From: Planctomycetota bacterium
GTDB taxonomy: Bacteria; Planctomycetota; Phycisphaerae; Phycisphaerales; UBA1924
Length of the DNA: 60,948 nt
Assembly: GCA_018242605.1 (NCBI GenBank)
Contig: JAFEBP010000021.1
Span: forward strand, 1-60,948
Direction of reading: 5' to 3'
Shown: in pieces, positions 34,352 to 43,495 of the stretch
Layout of the letters: each line of letters begins with the position of its first letter
How positions within the stretch are numbered: position 1 is the stretch's first letter
Position numbers and translations under genes: made by a program
Notes under the pieces: model-generated
The model's database searches: none
What the model saw: the letters and a program-made list of their open reading frames with translations, nothing else
Told to the model about the DNA's origin: nothing

Positions 34352-35590
34352 ATGCTCAGACACTTATTCGTAGCTTGGTTGCTGGGGATAGCGCTGACGT
34401 CTTCGGTCCAGTCCGCGGAACCTGGCTTCCACATCGTCGACACTCGGGCGGATGAGAGTACTTCCATCGTGATGGCCCTCACGCAAGACGGCGGCATGGC
34501 GGTTGGGTCCGGATCAAACTCACTCTCAAGTTCAAGCCACCCGTACCGCGGGTTCACATGGACGCCCGCGCAAGGCCGAGTGGATATTTCGGGACAAGGG
34601 TTAGGGACGCGAGCCTTCTTCTCGGGAGTCTCATCCAACGGGTCGGTCATCAGTGGAGCGACTTGGAATCTCACCAACGGTACCGACGCACGTGCAACAG
34701 TTCAGCGCAACGGGCTGTTTCAGTGGCTTCCTCTGCTCGCCGGTTATACAACACTGAGTGGCCCCGTTCGAGTGAGCGGCGATGGCTTGATTGCGGTGGG
34801 GTGGTGCGCCGAAATGTCAACCCCCTCGCATTATGAGGCGTTCCGCTGGACGGCGGCGGGCGGCATCCGAAGATTGGGCTTTGCCAGAACGGGTGACTTG
34901 CGCAGCGAAGCACGTGGAATCAGCCGGGATGGCCGAACGATTGTCGGAATGTCACTCAACATAAGCTCGGGCTCGAGCGTTGGATTCGAATGGCGTTCGG
35001 ACAGGGGCATGGTTGCGCTCTCGGAAGGGTACTACGCGTCCGCGGTCAGCGCGGACGGGTCTGTCATCGTCGGCGGAGCCACTACCGGCGCCGTGTACTG
35101 GGATGCGCAGCGGCAGGCGCACATCTTGCCGTATTCGCAGGAAATTGTGCCCGGAGCGACGTGCGTTTCAGACGACGGCAAGACTATCGGGGGAGCTCTT
35201 CAGCAGCAAGACTTAGATATGGTAGAGGCGTTTATCTGGACGGAAGCGCGTGGCATTCAGACCGTGCGAGACTATGCAGGTTTGCGCGGAGTCACGATCC
35301 CGCCGGACTGGAGATTGTCTTCGTGCGAAGCGATGTCCGGCGATGCCAGAGTGATCGGGGGCAAGGTGGTGGGTCCAAACCGAGAACGGCGCGGGTATGT
35401 GCTGGCGTTTGGTCCGCTTTGCGCTGCCGATTTCAATGCTGACGGTGGCATTGACGGAGTTGACGTGCAAGCCTTCTTCGACGCGTGGGAATCCGGGCTC
35501 GGCGTTGCGGACGTGAACGAAGACGGCGGCGTTGACGGTGTGGATGTGGATGTGTTCTTTCATTCATGGGAATCGGGCGGTTGTTCGTAA
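34352..35590 (+). CDS. Secreted HAF-repeat protein with GC-type dockerin-like tail (paralogue of 9780 gene)
   Basis: 412 residues from ATG 34352, with GGAGGA 4 bp upstream; a longer frame from 34253 lacks a signal peptide. The signal peptide ends at SVQSAEPGF. The body repeats match the 9780 gene closely in order, for example LGFARTGDLRSEARGISRDG followed by TIVGMSLN and FEWRSDRGM. The tail has Ca loops NADGGIDGVDV and NEDGGVDGVDV, with CAAD before and final GGCS. Its function is unknown. It is the same kind of surface protein as the 9780 gene. Confidence 0.87.
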   Translation: MLRHLFVAWLLGIALTSSVQSAEPGFHIVDTRADESTSIVMALTQDGGMAVGSGSNSLSSSSHPYRGFTWTPAQGRVDISGQGLGTRAFFSGVSSNGSVISGATWNLTNGTDARATVQRNGLFQWLPLLAGYTTLSGPVRVSGDGLIAVGWCAEMSTPSHYEAFRWTAAGGIRRLGFARTGDLRSEARGISRDGRTIVGMSLNISSGSSVGFEWRSDRGMVALSEGYYASAVSADGSVIVGGATTGAVYWDAQRQAHILPYSQEIVPGATCVSDDGKTIGGALQQQDLDMVEAFIWTEARGIQTVRDYAGLRGVTIPPDWRLSSCEAMSGDARVIGGKVVGPNRERRGYVLAFGPLCAADFNADGGIDGVDVQAFFDAWESGLGVADVNEDGGVDGVDVDVFFHSWESGGCS

Positions 35591-35826
35591 GTGATCGCGG
35601 GTCCTTGCCCGCAGGCGGTGCACCGACCGCGCGTCACGCGAATTGAAAGATGTCGGCGGGGAATCGATAGGACCCGCTTCATCCTGGAATCAGGCGACCT
35701 CGTTGGAGAGGCGTCTAACGGGAGAAGGCGGCGCGAGCGGACGACACCGCACGGGGAAGGTCCGGCGCGCGGCGGCTTCACGGTTGCGCGGCGACGGGCT
35801 CACAGGGTGGTCATACGCTGTGAACT

Positions 35827-36630
35827 ATGGCGCAGACGAGCGAGTCGTATCCGGTGTGGCGGCATCGGGGGGGCGGGGTGGTGGAGGCGGCGCGGGATGA
35901 GGTGGTGTGCGAGGAGCCGCTGGAGATCCGGGTGGCGGGGCGGGGGGTGGGGATCACGATGCGCACGCCGGGGCACGATGAGGAGTTGGCGCTGGGATTC
36001 CTGGTGGGTGAAGGGGTGATCGCGCGGCGGGAGGATGTTGAGCACGTGCGGGGGTGCGACAAGGCGGCGGGCGAGGGGGTGGATGTGATCGTGTCGGCGC
36101 GGGTGGCGGTGGACTTTGCGCGGCTGACGCGGCACGTGTTCGCGTCGTCAAGCTGCGGGGTGTGCGGGAGCGCGACGATCGATTCGGTGCGCAAGCAATT
36201 TGCGCCGCTGGCGGGCGGGCCGGTGGTGGCCGAGTCGGTGGTGTACGGGCTGGCGGAGACGTTGCGGGGTTCGCAGCCGACGTTCGAGAAGACGGGGGGA
36301 TTGCACGCCGCGGGGTTGTTTGATGGCGAGGGCCGGCTGCTGGTGGCGCGCGAGGACATCGGGCGTCACAACGCGGTGGACAAGGTGGTGGGGCACGCGC
36401 TGCGTGCGGGGATGCTGCCGCTGAGCGGGCACGTGCTGATGGTGAGCGGGCGGGTGAGTTTCGAGATCGTGCAGAAGGCGGTGGCGGCGGGGATCGGGGT
36501 GGTGGCGGCGGTGTCGGCGCCGTCGTCGCTGGCGATTGATCTGGCGGGTGAGGCGAACGTGACGCTGGTGGGGTTTTTGAGGGAGGGGCGGTTCACGGTG
36601 TACGCGCATCCGGAGCGGGTGCGGGGCTAG
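35827..36630 (+). CDS. fdhD: Formate dehydrogenase accessory sulfurtransferase FdhD
   Basis: 267 residues. FdhD passes sulfur from the cysteine desulfurase to the Mo-bisMGD cofactor and is needed for formate dehydrogenase activity. The conserved Cys loop SSSCGVCG gives Cys110 and Cys113, and family stretches RTPGHDEELALGFLVGEG and DIGRHNAVDKV are present. It lies on the opposite strand from the formate dehydrogenase genes that follow after one intervening dockerin gene, and convergent with that gene. Confidence 0.94.
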   Translation: MAQTSESYPVWRHRGGGVVEAARDEVVCEEPLEIRVAGRGVGITMRTPGHDEELALGFLVGEGVIARREDVEHVRGCDKAAGEGVDVIVSARVAVDFARLTRHVFASSSCGVCGSATIDSVRKQFAPLAGGPVVAESVVYGLAETLRGSQPTFEKTGGLHAAGLFDGEGRLLVAREDIGRHNAVDKVVGHALRAGMLPLSGHVLMVSGRVSFEIVQKAVAAGIGVVAAVSAPSSLAIDLAGEANVTLVGFLREGRFTVYAHPERVRG

Positions 36631-36662
36631 GCGGGGTGGAGCGGATCGGGGCCCCGCGGGGG

Positions 36663-37997
36663 TCAGCAGCCGGCTTCCCAGTGTTCAAAGAAGGCGGAGA
36701 CGTCGGCGCCGTCGATGCCGCCGTCGGCGTTGATGTCGGCGGATTCCAGGCCGCGTTCCCAATCGGCGAAGAAGGATTGGACGTCGGTGCCGTCGACGCC
36801 GCCGTCGCAGTTGTAGTCGCCCGCGCAGATGCGGACGGGCACGGGGGTGGATTGGGTCTGGCCGCACCCGGTGTTCACGAGGCAGGTGTACGAGCCCACA
36901 TCCGAGGAGCGGAGGAAGGGGATGGTGAAGGTCGGTGCGGCGGCGGTGGGGTTGTCGTCGGGGCTCACGGGCACGCCGTCGTGCATCCACTGGTAGGTGA
37001 GCAGGTCGCTCGCGCCCACGAGCGTGAGAGAGACGGCGCCGCCGATGCAGCCGTCGTTCTGGGCGGCCATGGCGATCATGGCCGGTACCTCGCCCTTGCG
37101 GGCCACGGTGATCGCGGGGGAGGGGATGGAGATCGTGCCGTTGGGGATGGCGTTGTGCGAGCCGTCGAAGAGAAAGCGGCTGGCGACGGGGGAACTGAAG
37201 TTAAAGACGACGAGTTCGCCCCAACTGGAGAAGATCGGCGCGCCGGGCGTGTTCATGCCGTTGCCGGAGATGATGCCGTTGGGCACGGCGTTGCCGTTGG
37301 AGTCGAACACGAAGCGCGACACGACGCCGCCGGCGCGGAGCGAGCCCACGAAGAGTTCGCCCCAGGGGGAGATCGCCATTGAGTGCGGCTGGTTCATGCC
37401 GTTGCCGAAGATGGAACTTCTGTAGGTGAGCGAGCCGTCGGCGTGCAACTGGTAGCGGTGCACGCCCGGGGCGTTGCAGCAGTCGGCGATGAGCAGTTCG
37501 CCCAGCGCGGGGGCGGCCACGATGCCGCGCCCGCCCCAGGGCGACGTCGGCAGCGCATACGCCCCGGACAGGAGCGGGGGATCGGAATCGCTCAGGGTGT
37601 AGCGGACGACGCGGCCGTTGTAACTATCCACCATGTACGCGGTGTCGCCGACCACACAGACGCCGTGGGGGTTGCGCGGCCCGGCGGCGGTGGCGCGGCC
37701 CGTGCCCGAGAGCGTGCCGCACGCGAAGGAGAACAGATCGGTCAGGCCGCCGCCCAGGCAGGCCGTGCATGGGCCGCGGCTGTTGATGAACAAGTCGCCG
37801 CGGGCCCGGGTCGCGAGCGCGAAGGGGCGGTCGAGGGAGGGGTGCGAGAGATCGGGGAGGAGTTGTGAACCACCGCCCTGGGAGACCTGCACCTGGTGCA
37901 CGGCGTTGCTGCCCTCGGTGGCGACGTAGAAGACATCGTCGGCCCGGGCGACGACGGACACACAGACGACGCCCACACCAACAAGCCACCGACTCAT
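36663..37997 (-). CDS. Secreted propeller/Ig-like protein with GC-type dockerin-like tail
   Basis: 444 residues. The signal peptide ends near VVARAD. Residues ~20-290 have repeating units of an NHL/SMP-30-like propeller (VFYVATEGSNAVHQV, GVCVVGDTAYMVDSYNGRVV, GMNQPHSMAISPWGELFVG). An Ig-like domain with a Cys pair follows (FLRSSDVGSYTCLVNTGCGQ). The tail has loops NCDGGVDGTDV and NADGGIDGADV and ends EAGC. It interrupts the formate locus; no functional link to it is visible. Confidence 0.85.
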   Translation of the reverse strand: MSRWLVGVGVVCVSVVARADDVFYVATEGSNAVHQVQVSQGGGSQLLPDLSHPSLDRPFALATRARGDLFINSRGPCTACLGGGLTDLFSFACGTLSGTGRATAAGPRNPHGVCVVGDTAYMVDSYNGRVVRYTLSDSDPPLLSGAYALPTSPWGGRGIVAAPALGELLIADCCNAPGVHRYQLHADGSLTYRSSIFGNGMNQPHSMAISPWGELFVGSLRAGGVVSRFVFDSNGNAVPNGIISGNGMNTPGAPIFSSWGELVVFNFSSPVASRFLFDGSHNAIPNGTISIPSPAITVARKGEVPAMIAMAAQNDGCIGGAVSLTLVGASDLLTYQWMHDGVPVSPDDNPTAAAPTFTIPFLRSSDVGSYTCLVNTGCGQTQSTPVPVRICAGDYNCDGGVDGTDVQSFFADWERGLESADINADGGIDGADVSAFFEHWEAGC

Positions 37998-38090
37998 GCT
38001 GAGTTCTCCTCAAATAGACAACGCACATCGGGAAGAGATGCGGATGTTAGTTGAGGCGGGGGGTGGGGTGGGGGCGTTCTCGGACGGGGG

Positions 38091-40829
38091 TTATGCGCTG
38101 GCCAGGTCCACCGCGATGACCTTGTAGTCCGGGCATTTGCTGGTGGGGTCGACGTAGGGGCCGACGACGCAGTTGGTTTGGGTTTCGGGGAAGTGGAAGG
38201 AGAGGAAGGTGGTGCCGGGCATCATGCGGCGGGAGAGTTTGGCGGGGGCGACGGTGTGGCCCCAGCGGCTCTTGACGCGGACGCCAGCGCCGTCGGCGAT
38301 GCCCAGGCGGGCGGCGTCCTGCGGGTGCAGTTCCAGGTAGTCCTTGTCGACGATGCGGCTGCTGGGCGTGCGGCGGGTCATGGTGCCGACGTTGTAGTGA
38401 TCGAGGACGCGGCCGGTGATGAGGATGAAGGGGTAGGTGGCGTCGGTGTTGTCCTGCGGGGGGGAGAAGTCGACGCTCATGAGGGCGGCCTTGCCGCGGA
38501 CGAAGGTGTCGGTGTGGAGGGTGCGGGTGCCGGGGTGGTCGCGCGTGGGGCAGGGCCACTGGACACCGTCGGCGCCGAGGCGGTCGTAGGAGACGCCGCC
38601 GAAGAGGTGGGGGACGACGCGGGCGAGTTCGTCCATGACCTGCGAGGGGTGGTGGTATTCCCAGCCGGTGTTGGGGCCCTTCATGGCGATGGCGACGTCG
38701 CGGATGACTTCCCAATCGGGGCGCGCGTGCGTGGGGGCGTTGACAGCGCGGCGGACGTGCTGGATGCGGCGCTCGCCGTTGGTGAAGGTGCCCTCCTGCT
38801 CGAGCACCGACGCGGCGGGGAAGACGACGTGGGCCATCTTCGCGGTGTCGGTCATGAAGAGTTCCTGCACGATGAGCAGGTCCAGGCGCGAGAGGGCCTT
38901 GGTGACGTGGTCGGTGTTGGGGTCGGATTGGACGACGTCTTCGCCCTGGATCCACAGGGCCTTGAGCGTGCCGGCGACGGCGGCGTCGTACATCTCGGGG
39001 ATGGTCTTGCCGGCCTCCAAGGGCGGGGCCTTGCCCCAGATTGTCTCCAGGCGGCTCTGGACGGCGGGGTCGCCGAGCTTCATGTAGCCGGTGAGGGCGT
39101 AGGGCTGGGAGCCCATGTCGGCGTTGCCCTGCACGTTGTTCTGGCCGCGGAGGGGGAGCATGCCCGATCCGATCTTGCCCAGCGCGCCGGTGAGCAGGCC
39201 CAGGTTGCAGTAGGCCATGACGCCGGCGACGCCCTGGGACTGTTCGGAGAGGCCCAGCCCGCTGACGAAGAGGCCCGGGCCGCGGGAGGCGAGGATGGCG
39301 GCGGCGGCGCGGATGGTCTGCACGGGGACGTGGGTGATGCGGGAGAGTTCATCCAGGGACTGTGCGCCCAGGAAGGCGCGGAGTTCGTCGAAGCCTTCGC
39401 AGCGGTTGGCGACGTACGGCTTGTCGTACAGGTTCTCTTCGATGAGGACCTTGGCGAGGGCGTTAAAAAGGGCGACGTTGGTGCCGGGCCAGAGCTGGAG
39501 GTGGACGGTGGCGTACTGGGCGAGTTCGACGCGGCGGGGATCGACGACGATGAGGGCCGCGCCGCGGAGGGCGGCCTGCTTGATGCGTGCGCCGACGACG
39601 GGGTGTGCCTCGGTGGCGTTGGCGCCGGCGACGACGATGAGCGAGGCTTCTTCGAGGTCGGGGTAGGAGGCGGTGGCGGCGCCGGTGCCGGTGACCATGC
39701 CGAGTGCGACGGCGGTGGAGGAGTGGCAGACGCGGGCGCAGCAGTCGGTGTTGTTGGTGCCGATGATGCTGCGGAAGAGCTTCTGGAGGAGGTACGCGGC
39801 CTCGTTGGTGGAGCGCGAGGAGGTCATGGTGCCCAGGGCGTCGCCGCCGTGGCGGTCGCGGATCTCGATCAGGCGGCGGGCGGTGTAGGCGATGGCGTCG
39901 TCCCAGGTCGCGGGCTGGAGCGTGCCGGAGCGGTTGCGGATGAGGGGCGTGGTGAGGCGGTCGCGGGAGTGGTGGTAGGCGTGGGCGTAGCGGCCCTTGA
40001 CGCAGAGGTGGCCGTGGTTGACGGTCGCGTGCTCGACGCCCTTGATGCTCAGGACGACGCCGTCGGCGGCGTCGATGTGGGTGCGGCAGCCGACGCCGCA
40101 GTATCCGCAGACCGAGTCGGTGGCGTGGTCGATGTCTCTGGGGGTGATGCGGTCGCGGTCGGTGATGGCGCCGGTGGGGCACTGGTCGACGCAGGCCCCG
40201 CAGGAGACGCAGTCGGAATCGGCGAAGCGGTCGGTGGGGCCGAAGATGAGGTGGGCTTTGCCGCCGCGGCCTTCGATGCCGTAGACGAACTGTCCCTGGA
40301 TCTGTTCGCAGGCGTTGAGGCAGAGGCGGCAGGTGATGCACTTGTCGCGGTCGAAGCGCATGTAGGGGTGGCTGTCGTCGACGGCGTGGAGCGTGCCGTG
40401 GTGGCCGAAGTCGCTGGTGGAGACGTCGTACTCGGCGAGGAGCTGCTCGAACCTGGAGCCGCTGGGGTCGGGTTTGCAGGAGCCGGCGGGGAGGGCGGAG
40501 ATGGTGAGGTTGAGCAGGTCGCGGCGGACCTGGGTGAGGTGGGGCGTGGCGGTCTGGATGACCATGCCGGGCGCGATGGGGGTGTGGCAGGCGGCCTGGG
40601 GACGCTGGCCGCCGATCTCCACGAGGCACATGCGGCAGCCGCCCTCGGCCTCGAGGCGCGTGGAGTGGCAGAGGGTGGGGATGTCGATGCCCGCGCGTGC
40701 GGCGGCGGAGAGGATGGTGTCGCCTTGTTGCACGCTCACCACGATGCCGTTGATGGTGGCGGTGGAGGTTGGAGTAGTGGTTGGGGTGTGAGGGGGGGTG
40801 TGTGGCGGGGTGGTGGGGATGGTTTTCAC
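38091..40829 (-). CDS. fdhA: NAD-dependent formate dehydrogenase, catalytic (alpha) subunit
   Basis: 912 residues from a GTG at 40829 whose GTGA overlaps the stop of the upstream subunit gene. It oxidises formate to CO2 using a Mo- or W-bisMGD cofactor. Domains in order: a Pro/Thr/His-rich N-terminus; a [2Fe-2S] ferredoxin domain (Cys54, 65, 68, 81); two [4Fe-4S] motifs (Cys164/167/170/174 and 207/210/213/217); the cofactor-proximal cluster (Cys241, 244, 248, 276); then the molybdopterin domains. The active-site pair is Cys368-His369 in CCARVCHSS, encoded by TGC, so it is the Cys form rather than selenocysteine. The usual extra DCxxC cluster region after the [2Fe-2S] domain is missing. Confidence 0.93.
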   Translation of the reverse strand: MKTIPTTPPHTPPHTPTTTPTSTATINGIVVSVQQGDTILSAAARAGIDIPTLCHSTRLEAEGGCRMCLVEIGGQRPQAACHTPIAPGMVIQTATPHLTQVRRDLLNLTISALPAGSCKPDPSGSRFEQLLAEYDVSTSDFGHHGTLHAVDDSHPYMRFDRDKCITCRLCLNACEQIQGQFVYGIEGRGGKAHLIFGPTDRFADSDCVSCGACVDQCPTGAITDRDRITPRDIDHATDSVCGYCGVGCRTHIDAADGVVLSIKGVEHATVNHGHLCVKGRYAHAYHHSRDRLTTPLIRNRSGTLQPATWDDAIAYTARRLIEIRDRHGGDALGTMTSSRSTNEAAYLLQKLFRSIIGTNNTDCCARVCHSSTAVALGMVTGTGAATASYPDLEEASLIVVAGANATEAHPVVGARIKQAALRGAALIVVDPRRVELAQYATVHLQLWPGTNVALFNALAKVLIEENLYDKPYVANRCEGFDELRAFLGAQSLDELSRITHVPVQTIRAAAAILASRGPGLFVSGLGLSEQSQGVAGVMAYCNLGLLTGALGKIGSGMLPLRGQNNVQGNADMGSQPYALTGYMKLGDPAVQSRLETIWGKAPPLEAGKTIPEMYDAAVAGTLKALWIQGEDVVQSDPNTDHVTKALSRLDLLIVQELFMTDTAKMAHVVFPAASVLEQEGTFTNGERRIQHVRRAVNAPTHARPDWEVIRDVAIAMKGPNTGWEYHHPSQVMDELARVVPHLFGGVSYDRLGADGVQWPCPTRDHPGTRTLHTDTFVRGKAALMSVDFSPPQDNTDATYPFILITGRVLDHYNVGTMTRRTPSSRIVDKDYLELHPQDAARLGIADGAGVRVKSRWGHTVAPAKLSRRMMPGTTFLSFHFPETQTNCVVGPYVDPTSKCPDYKVIAVDLASA

Positions 40830-42481
40830 GCCGGCACCTCCGTCATGATGCGGTGGCTGAACTTGTCGAGGATGGTCTTGACCGGGCCGGGGGTTTCGCG
40901 GCCGAAGGCGCAGAGGCTGGCCTCCTTCATGAGGCTCATGATGCGCTGGAACTGCGGGAGGGAGGAGTTGTTCAGGCCGGCGCGGGCGATCTCGTGGGCG
41001 CGGATGGAGCCCAGGCGGCAGGGGACGCACTTGCCGCAGGATTCGTCGCGCATGAAGGTGAGCAGGTGCCGCAGGATGGCGGTCCAGTCGGCGGGCTTGG
41101 GGATGGCGACGAGCCCGGCGTGGCCGAGGTTGATGCTCTGCTTGCCCATGGCGATGAAGCAGATGGGCACGTCCCACTGGTCCGGGGTGACGATGCTGCC
41201 CATGGGGCCGCCCAGGAGGACGGCTTCGAGTTCCGCGCCGTTAGCGCCGCCGCCGGCGAGGTCGTTGATGGCGGTGCGGAGGGTGACGCCGAACTCGAGC
41301 TCGACGATGCCGGGCCTGGCGAAGCCGTGGTTGAAGCAGAGGGTCTTGGTGCCCTTGCTGTCGGCGGTGCCCATCGCGGTGTAGGCCTGCGTGCCGTTGG
41401 ACATGATCCAGGGGACGTTGGCGAGGGTTTCGACGTTGACGACGACGGTGGGCTTGCCGAAGACGCCGGCCTCGACGGGGTAGGGCGGGCGGGGCCAGAC
41501 TTCGCCGCGTTGGCCCTCGATGGCGGCGAGGAGGGCGGTCTCTTCGCCGCAGACGTACGAGCCCATGCCGCGGACGACCTCGACTTCGAAGGGCTTGTTC
41601 TTGCCGAGGGCGTGGGGGCCCAGGTGTCCGGCGTGCGTGGCGTCGTCGATGGCCTTGGTCATGACATCGGAAGCGACGGGGTATTCGGAACGGATGAAGA
41701 CGATGCCCCGCGAAGCGCCCACGGCGTGGGCGGCGATGGCCATGCCTTCGAGCACGGCGTGGGGGTCGCGTTCCATGAGTTCGCGGTCGATGAAGGAGCC
41801 GGGGTCGCCTTCATCACCGTTGGCGACGATGAACTTTGGCGTGCCCGGGGCGGCGGCGGCGATTTGCCACTTTTTGCCGGTGATGTAGGCGGCCCCGCCG
41901 CGGCCGCGGAGGCCGGACTCGATGATGGTGCGGGTGACGTCCGCGGGCTGCATCTTGAGGGCGGCGTGCAGGCCGGTGTAGTCGGGGAGGGTGACGGGGT
42001 CGGGCTTGCCGATGCGGGCGGTGATGATGGCGTGGCGGGCGGTGCAGCGGATGGAGGGGGGCTGGGGGTGCGCGGGCGAGCCGGAAGAGAAGAGGGCGAG
42101 CGAGTCGGTCGAGAGCTTCGGGACGACCTTGCCGTCGGCGGTCATCGCGACGGGGGAGCGGTCGCAGTAGCCCAGGCAGTAGACCGGATGGCACTTGTGC
42201 TGGTGGTTGAGCTCGCGGGAGACATCGCCGCCGCCGGCGAGCATGCAGGAGGTGCCGGCGCAGACGCGGACGGCGCGGGGATCAACCTTGGAGTCGTCGA
42301 AGGAGGATGCGGCGCCGCGGAGGGTGGCGACGGGGAGTTGGACGGTGCGGGCGAGTTGCTGGACGGCCTGGGCGTTGAGGCCCCGGTGTTCGGCGGCGAC
42401 GGCGTGGAACGCGGGGAGGGCCGCGGTGAGTTCCTGGTCTGGGGCGTGCGTGGCCCGGTATGCTCTGGCTCTGGCGGTCAT
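40826..42481 (-). CDS. Formate dehydrogenase NAD-reducing subunit, fused NuoE-NuoF type (FdsB/HoxF-like)
   Basis: 551 residues. The N-terminal ~130 residues are a thioredoxin-like [2Fe-2S] NuoE domain with Cys74, 79, 102 and 106 (CAGTSC and CLGYC). The NuoF part follows with FMN/NAD binding (GLRGRGGAAY, ANGDEGDPG, GMGSYVCGEETALL) and the 4Fe-4S motif ESCGKCVPCRLG plus a later Cys near ASLCAFG. It passes electrons from FdhA to NAD+. Because NuoE and NuoF are fused, no separate gamma subunit is needed. It is translationally coupled to fdhA by a 4-bp overlap. The start is 120 bp from the divergent formate channel gene. Confidence 0.92.
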   Translation of the reverse strand: MTARARAYRATHAPDQELTAALPAFHAVAAEHRGLNAQAVQQLARTVQLPVATLRGAASSFDDSKVDPRAVRVCAGTSCMLAGGGDVSRELNHQHKCHPVYCLGYCDRSPVAMTADGKVVPKLSTDSLALFSSGSPAHPQPPSIRCTARHAIITARIGKPDPVTLPDYTGLHAALKMQPADVTRTIIESGLRGRGGAAYITGKKWQIAAAAPGTPKFIVANGDEGDPGSFIDRELMERDPHAVLEGMAIAAHAVGASRGIVFIRSEYPVASDVMTKAIDDATHAGHLGPHALGKNKPFEVEVVRGMGSYVCGEETALLAAIEGQRGEVWPRPPYPVEAGVFGKPTVVVNVETLANVPWIMSNGTQAYTAMGTADSKGTKTLCFNHGFARPGIVELEFGVTLRTAINDLAGGGANGAELEAVLLGGPMGSIVTPDQWDVPICFIAMGKQSINLGHAGLVAIPKPADWTAILRHLLTFMRDESCGKCVPCRLGSIRAHEIARAGLNNSSLPQFQRIMSLMKEASLCAFGRETPGPVKTILDKFSHRIMTEVPA

Positions 42482-42601
42482 GCGGGTTCTCCGGTGTGTC
42501 GCGCGTGGGTTGCGGGGAAGGTATCATCCCGCGGCGGGCGCTTGGGCGTTGCCTCTGTGCGGGGACAGCGCCCGGGCCTCAAGCCTTTAGCGAGGATTGA
42601 C

Positions 42602-43459
42602 ATGGACATCGGCACGACCTTCGACGCGCTTCTTCCCAGACAGATCGCGGCGAAAGCCGAGGACGCGGGCGTGGCCAAGGCGAAGCTGGACGCGCTGGAG
42701 ACGCTGCTGCTGGCGATCCTCGCGGGGGCGTTCATCGCGCTGGGGGCGGTGTTCTCGACCACGGTGGGCGCGGGGGCGGCGGGGGTGCTGCCGTTTGGCC
42801 TGGCGCGGCTGGTGTCGGGCGTGGCGTTCTGCCTGGGGCTGATCCTGGTGGTGATCGCGGGCGCGGAGTTGTTCACGGGCAACAACCTGCTGCTGATGGC
42901 GTTTGCGAGCAGGAAGATATCGCTGGTGACGGTGCTGCGCAACTGGGGGATCGTGTACGTGGGGAACTTCGCGGGGGCCGCGGCGACGGCGGTGGGGATG
43001 ATGCTGGCGGGGCACCACGAGATGGGCAAGGGGGTGGTGGGGAAGGCGGCGCTGGACATCGCGGCGGGCAAGTGCGCGTTGGCGTGGGACCAGGCGTTCG
43101 TGCGCGGGGCGTACTGCAACGCGCTGGTGTGCCTGGCGGTGTGGCTGTGCATGTCGTGCCGGACGACGGGGGACAAGGTGCTGGCGATCGTGTTCCCGGT
43201 GACGGCGTTTGTCGCCGCGGGGTTCGAGCACTCGATCGCGAACATGTACTTTGTGCCCGTAGGGCTGCTGATCAAGGGGTGGGCGGGGGCGGGCTTCTGG
43301 GAATCGGCGGGGACTGCGGCGTCGGCGTACGAGGGGATCACGCTCTCTCGGTTCGTGTGGAACAACCTGATTCCGGTGACATTGGGGAACGTTGTCGGCG
43401 GCGGGATCATGGTCGGCTCGGTGTACTGGGTCGTGTATTGTCGAAGCCGCCCGCGGTGA
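42602..43459 (+). CDS. Formate/nitrite transporter (FNT) family channel
   Basis: 285 residues from ATG 42602; the long frame extending upstream is a shadow of the antisense genes. Six hydrophobic segments and FNT signatures are present: LFTGNNLLLMAF, LVCLAVWLCMSC and the central-pore GFEHSIANMYFVPVGLLI, with the His that protonates the substrate. It should move formate (or nitrite) across the inner membrane. Position between formate dehydrogenase (divergent) and formate-THF ligase (convergent) strongly supports formate. Confidence 0.93.
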   Translation: MDIGTTFDALLPRQIAAKAEDAGVAKAKLDALETLLLAILAGAFIALGAVFSTTVGAGAAGVLPFGLARLVSGVAFCLGLILVVIAGAELFTGNNLLLMAFASRKISLVTVLRNWGIVYVGNFAGAAATAVGMMLAGHHEMGKGVVGKAALDIAAGKCALAWDQAFVRGAYCNALVCLAVWLCMSCRTTGDKVLAIVFPVTAFVAAGFEHSIANMYFVPVGLLIKGWAGAGFWESAGTAASAYEGITLSRFVWNNLIPVTLGNVVGGGIMVGSVYWVVYCRSRPR

Positions 43460-43475
43460 CCCCCAGCGCGGGCGG
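43447..43475. terminator. GC-rich hairpin between convergent channel and fhs genes
   Basis: A perfect 9-bp inverted repeat CCGCCCGCG (43447-43455) and CGCGGGCGG (43467-43475) overlaps the channel stop codon. There is no U-tract on either side, so termination is only plausible. Confidence 0.35.
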
Positions 43476-43495
43476 GTGCGCCGAGCCCGCGAGGA

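Noticed and set aside
39726..39728. Possible selenocysteine in formate dehydrogenase
   Set aside because: The active-site codon reads TGC (Cys), not TGA.
38178..41384. Long plus-strand open frame over fdhA and its partner
   Set aside because: It is a Gly/Ala/Asp/Val-rich shadow of the formate dehydrogenase genes, which have clear motifs on the minus strand.
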